Below are positions 41,475 through 44,353 of a DNA stretch of 44,353 nucleotides, piece by piece (position 1 is the stretch's first letter; each line of letters begins with the position of its first letter). The DNA comes from CAYSGX01 sp964518215 (GTDB lineage: Bacteria > Bacteroidota > Bacteroidia > Chitinophagales > CAIOSU01): assembly GCA_964518215.1 (NCBI GenBank), contig CAZFFP010000026.1, positions 1-44,353 of the forward strand, written 5' to 3'. The notes beneath the pieces are model-generated. The model did no database searches and had not been told where the DNA came from. It saw nothing but the letters and a program-made list of their open reading frames with translations. A program made the position numbers and the translations under genes.

Positions 41475-42056
41475 TTGGAAATCAATCAACGCAAACTTTT
41501 TTTTCTCGGAATTTTCACCCTCTTTGGTTTTGGTGGAATTGGTTTGGCAATTTTATATTTCGGTCATGATATTTCTCCACTATCATTTTTGGCATCAGGA
41601 ACTTCACTGAACAAACAGATTCTTTGGGGAAGCTTATATGGAATAAGTGCAGCCATAGCAGCTATCGCCCTTATTTCAAGCCCCTTGTTTGCTGATGAAA
41701 TGCAATTCTTCCGAACGTTGGTTTATAAACTTGCGCCTACATATTACCACGCGGTTTTTTACTCTCTGTGTGCCGGCATTGGCGAAGAATTATTGTTTCG
41801 CGGAGGCATTCAACCTTATCTGGGTATTTGGCTTACTTCAGTAATTTTCATTTTGCTGCATGGTTATATCAATCCTTTCAATTTCGTATTAACTCTGTAT
41901 GGATGCTTCATGATTCTCATCAGTGCGGGTTTAGGTTACCTTTTTGAAATTTATGGTATTTGGTCATCTATTGTTGCGCACTTTTTATTCGATTTGGTGA
42001 TGTTTGTTTTTTTAATCAGGTCTGTGAATGCCATATCTGAAGAAAAGCTACAATAA
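41475..42056 (+). CDS. CPBP family intramembrane metalloprotease-like protein
   Basis: A 193-residue polytopic membrane protein of the CPBP (CAAX protease and bacteriocin-processing, ABI) family. The diagnostic motif 1 reads GIGEELLFRGGI (EExxxR), motif 2 reads FILLHGYINP (FxxxH), and motif 3 reads IVAHFLFDLV (HxxxD, where HxxxN/B is usual). These residues bind the catalytic zinc in the family. Bacterial members are involved in peptide processing or bacteriocin immunity. The frame has no ATG before residue 75; the TTG at 41475 is the only reasonable start, since a stop lies just upstream at 41457-41459. It precedes a NatA/NatB-like exporter on the same strand, with a 129-base gap. Confidence 0.82.
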   Translation: MEINQRKLFFLGIFTLFGFGGIGLAILYFGHDISPLSFLASGTSLNKQILWGSLYGISAAIAAIALISSPLFADEMQFFRTLVYKLAPTYYHAVFYSLCAGIGEELLFRGGIQPYLGIWLTSVIFILLHGYINPFNFVLTLYGCFMILISAGLGYLFEIYGIWSSIVAHFLFDLVMFVFLIRSVNAISEEKLQ

Positions 42057-42185
42057 CCCAAAACAGGTTGGGATACATTTGTGAATTTTCGTTCGTGCAA
42101 TACTTCTGAATGTGCTGTATTTATTAATATTTAACCATGCGAAAGATAAAATCGGGTATTTTTACGACCGCAAACCAAAGGGCTG

Positions 42186-43091
42186 ATGACTAAAATTCTG
42201 CAATTAAACGGAGTAACCAAAATTTATGAAAACTATCGGGCTAACGATAATATTTCTTTCGATGTGCCAGAAGGCAGCATCTTCGGATTGCTGGGTCCCA
42301 ATGGTGCGGGCAAGACTACGATGATTCGTATCATCACCAATATTATTGGAGCAGATTCGGGAAAGGTTTTATTTAATGGCGAAAGCATCACAGCCGAACA
42401 TCAGCATAACATTGGTTATATGCCCGAAGAAAGAGGGCTTTATAAAAAAATGGCAGTAGGCGAACAACTCACTTATCTGGCGCGCCTGAAAAATCTTTCT
42501 TCCAAAGAAGCCAAAAACAAAATCAATTACTGGCTCGAAAAATTCGACATCGCTTCTTGGCGCGATAAAAAAGTGGAAGAACTATCGAAGGGCATGTCGC
42601 AAAAAATTCAGTTTATCGCTACGGTGATTCACGAACCAAAATTGATTATTCTCGATGAACCTTTTTCAGGACTCGACCCGGTGAACAGCGTGCTGATTCA
42701 AAATGAAATTTTCGAGTTGCGACAAAAGGGCGCTACCATTCTTTTTTCTACACACCGCATGGAACAGGTGGAAGAAATTTGCGAAGAAATTGTGCTCATC
42801 AACACAGGTCGCAATATTCTGCAAGGCAAAGTGGCGGACATCAAACAGCAATTCAAAGAAAATATTTTCAATATAGAATACACCGGTGAAGTATCGCTGA
42901 ACGATTTGAGTTTTCTGAATATCACCGAAAGCAAAGCCGGGCAATTTACCTTCAGACTTAATGAAGGACAAAACACCAACGAAGCGCTGAAGCAACTCAT
43001 TGAAAGAGGCGTAAACATTCACGCCTTTCACGAAATATTGCCTAGTATCAATCAAATTTTTATCACACAGGTATCACATACAGCATCATGA
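42186..43091 (+). CDS. ABC exporter ATP-binding protein (NatA-like)
   Basis: A 301-residue ATPase subunit. Walker A GPNGAGKTTM is at about 38-47, the Q-loop region reads IGYMPEERGLYKKM, the signature is LSKGMSQKIQF, Walker B is LIILDEPFSGLDP and the switch histidine is in FSTHRMEQ. The last 80 residues carry a DUF4162-type tail (FNIEYTGEVSLNDLSFLNI...). This matches the NatA branch, which pairs with ABC-2 permeases for sodium, drug or peptide export. The stop codon overlaps the next gene by four bases (ATGA). A box close to consensus (TATTTTTA, 42157-42164) lies 22 bases upstream. Confidence 0.92.
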   Translation: MTKILQLNGVTKIYENYRANDNISFDVPEGSIFGLLGPNGAGKTTMIRIITNIIGADSGKVLFNGESITAEHQHNIGYMPEERGLYKKMAVGEQLTYLARLKNLSSKEAKNKINYWLEKFDIASWRDKKVEELSKGMSQKIQFIATVIHEPKLIILDEPFSGLDPVNSVLIQNEIFELRQKGATILFSTHRMEQVEEICEEIVLINTGRNILQGKVADIKQQFKENIFNIEYTGEVSLNDLSFLNITESKAGQFTFRLNEGQNTNEALKQLIERGVNIHAFHEILPSINQIFITQVSHTAS

Positions 43092-44353
43092 ACAAAACGT
43101 GGCTCATCATACAACGCGAATACCTCACGCGGGTGAAGAAAAAATCTTTCGTCATCACCACGCTGTTAGCACCGGTAGGTTTCGCATTGTTTTTCATAGC
43201 ATTGGTTTTTATTTCGGGTTATGGCGAAAGCAAAAAACGCATTGCCGTAATTGATGAAAGCGGCTATTTCAATACAAAATTTGCCGACAGCCGCTCCTTG
43301 TATTTTTTTTATAAAACCGCCACATTAGGGGAGATTGAAAAAACTTACCGCGAAGACAACTACGATGGCATTCTTTATATTCCGCAGCAAAGCAATCTCA
43401 CCAACCTGCGGGGCATCGAATTTCGCAGCGACAAACAACTCGGCATGAAGGTGCAGGATTATATTGAAAAAGAAATTGCCCGCGTTGCGAAAGACATTAA
43501 AATAGAACAAGCCAACTTAGATAAAGGCACTGTGCAATCGTTGTTTGAAGTGAATATAAAACTCAAAAGCATTGTGTATGGCGATGAAGGAAAGAAAACC
43601 GGCAACACGATTATCGCTACCATATTGGGCTATATCATGGGCTTTTCCATTTACATGGTGATGCTGATTTATGGCGCTATGGTGATGCGCGGTGTGATGG
43701 AAGAAAAAAACAACCGCATTGTAGAGGTCATCGTTTCATCGGTGCGACCTTTTCAGTTGATGCTGGGAAAAGTAATAGGCATCGGGCTGGTAGGACTTAC
43801 GCAATTTATTTTGTGGGGCATTTTAATTTCGATTACCAATATTTTTTTGGGTATTGCGTTCAGCGCCAACCTTGCCGAAATGAATCAGTTGGCAATGAAT
43901 CCCGAAATGCAGGACATGTCGGGTAAGCAATATGAACTGGCGCTTGCCATGAGCAGCTTGCAAGACATCAATTTCAAATTCATCGGAATCATGTTTTTGT
44001 TTTATTTCCTATTTGGGTATCTCACCTACGGGGCTTTGTTTGCCGCCATTGGTGCAGCCTCTAACGATGAAGGCGATATGCAATCGCTCAATTTCTTGGT
44101 TACCATTCCCATTATTATTTCCATCATCATCATGATGTCTGCCATTCAGGAACCGGAAAGCAGTCTGGCATTTTGGGGTTCTATAATTCCATTCAGTTCG
44201 CCCATTGTGATGCCCGCGCGTATCCCATTCGGAGTGCCCGCGTGGGAATTGATTTTATCTGCCGTGCTGCTGGTTGGAGGTTTTTTATTCACTATCTGGA
44301 TAGCCGCGAAAATTTACCGCACAGGCATACTCATGTATGGCAAAAAAGTTACG
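43088..44353 (+). CDS. ABC-2 type exporter permease (NatB-like), C-terminus cut by window edge
   Basis: At least 422 residues are present. The frame starts with ATG in a four-base overlap with the ATPase gene, which shows a two-gene operon. The N-terminus (NKTWLIIQREYLTRVKKKSFVITTLLAP) and first helix are followed by a large outside loop (about 60-175) and five or six C-terminal helices. The block MVMRGVMEEKNNRIVEVIVSSVRPFQLMLGKVIGIGLVGLTQF is the ABC-2 family signature. The chain is close to its natural end, because the last residues (IYRTGILMYGKKVT) resemble the usual tail. The substrate is unknown; sodium, as in Bacillus NatAB, is only one possibility. Confidence 0.92.
   Translation, partial: MNKTWLIIQREYLTRVKKKSFVITTLLAPVGFALFFIALVFISGYGESKKRIAVIDESGYFNTKFADSRSLYFFYKTATLGEIEKTYREDNYDGILYIPQQSNLTNLRGIEFRSDKQLGMKVQDYIEKEIARVAKDIKIEQANLDKGTVQSLFEVNIKLKSIVYGDEGKKTGNTIIATILGYIMGFSIYMVMLIYGAMVMRGVMEEKNNRIVEVIVSSVRPFQLMLGKVIGIGLVGLTQFILWGILISITNIFLGIAFSANLAEMNQLAMNPEMQDMSGKQYELALAMSSLQDINFKFIGIMFLFYFLFGYLTYGALFAAIGAASNDEGDMQSLNFLVTIPIIISIIIMMSAIQEPESSLAFWGSIIPFSSPIVMPARIPFGVPAWELILSAVLLVGGFLFTIWIAAKIYRTGILMYGKKVT

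Noticed and set aside
41432..41560. Short frame starting MSRELVLFLKK
   Set aside because: It runs out of phase into the CPBP gene and has no resemblance to a known peptide.

Overview
The window comes from a member of the phylum Bacteroidota, seen from gene content and not from any search. Three secreted proteins (7452, 17432 and 24820) end in type IX secretion (Por) sorting domains of the 'YPNP' type, and a fourth (34896) ends in a gliding-motility-type C-terminal domain. There is a batABCDE aerotolerance locus, and several genes are preceded by the Bacteroidota -7 promoter box TAnnTTTG. Coding density is moderate, and the DNA is AT-rich with low-GC intergenic spacers. I see no rRNA, tRNA, CRISPR array, insertion sequence or prophage.

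Layout. 1-3805 (minus): the N-terminal 702 residues of a DnaE polymerase with a fused DEDDh exonuclease, then a likely operon of a 33-residue membrane peptide, a DUF2892 protein and a type II sulfide:quinone oxidoreductase. 3927-6576: a YihY/BrkB membrane protein converges on a secreted GH13 amylase. 6577-7406: a mosaic spacer holds a glycyl-tRNA synthetase tail remnant and hairpin repeats that bracket an overlapping toxin-antitoxin pair. 7452-9584: a T9SS-exported SBBP-repeat protein. 9670-14705 (minus): a peptide/nickel-type ABC importer made of a lipoprotein and two oversized permeases. 14892-24571: housekeeping genes meaB, an RsmF-like rRNA methyltransferase, phoD, rraA-rnhB, an EamA exporter, and folK-deoxynucleoside kinase divergent from sppA. 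24820-27852: a T9SS lamin-tail protein and a YciI-like protein. 27857-34056 (minus): batA-batE. 34344-38303: dgkA-like kinase and a 1135-residue lamin-tail/Big_5 protein. 38431-44353: a lipoprotein overlapping an unknown helical-repeat protein tail to tail, a CPBP protease-like protein, and a NatA/NatB-like ABC exporter that runs off the window.

The most unusual signal is not a gene. At least nine places carry degenerate tandem arrays of 7-base units in strict 7-base register, resembling the STRR heptamer arrays known from cyanobacteria. Five or more lie in the bat locus. In batC, batD and batE the array runs into the coding sequence and encodes the region before the signal-peptide core, and batD and batE share an 18/20 match there. 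Other dispersed hairpin families (CCGTCAGC, CCCCCT/AGGGGG, CCCTCTC/GAGAGGG, and a two-hairpin element around the toxin-antitoxin pair) sit in the remaining long spacers. All functional assignments rest on motifs and recognised family resemblance read by eye; no database search or structure prediction was run.
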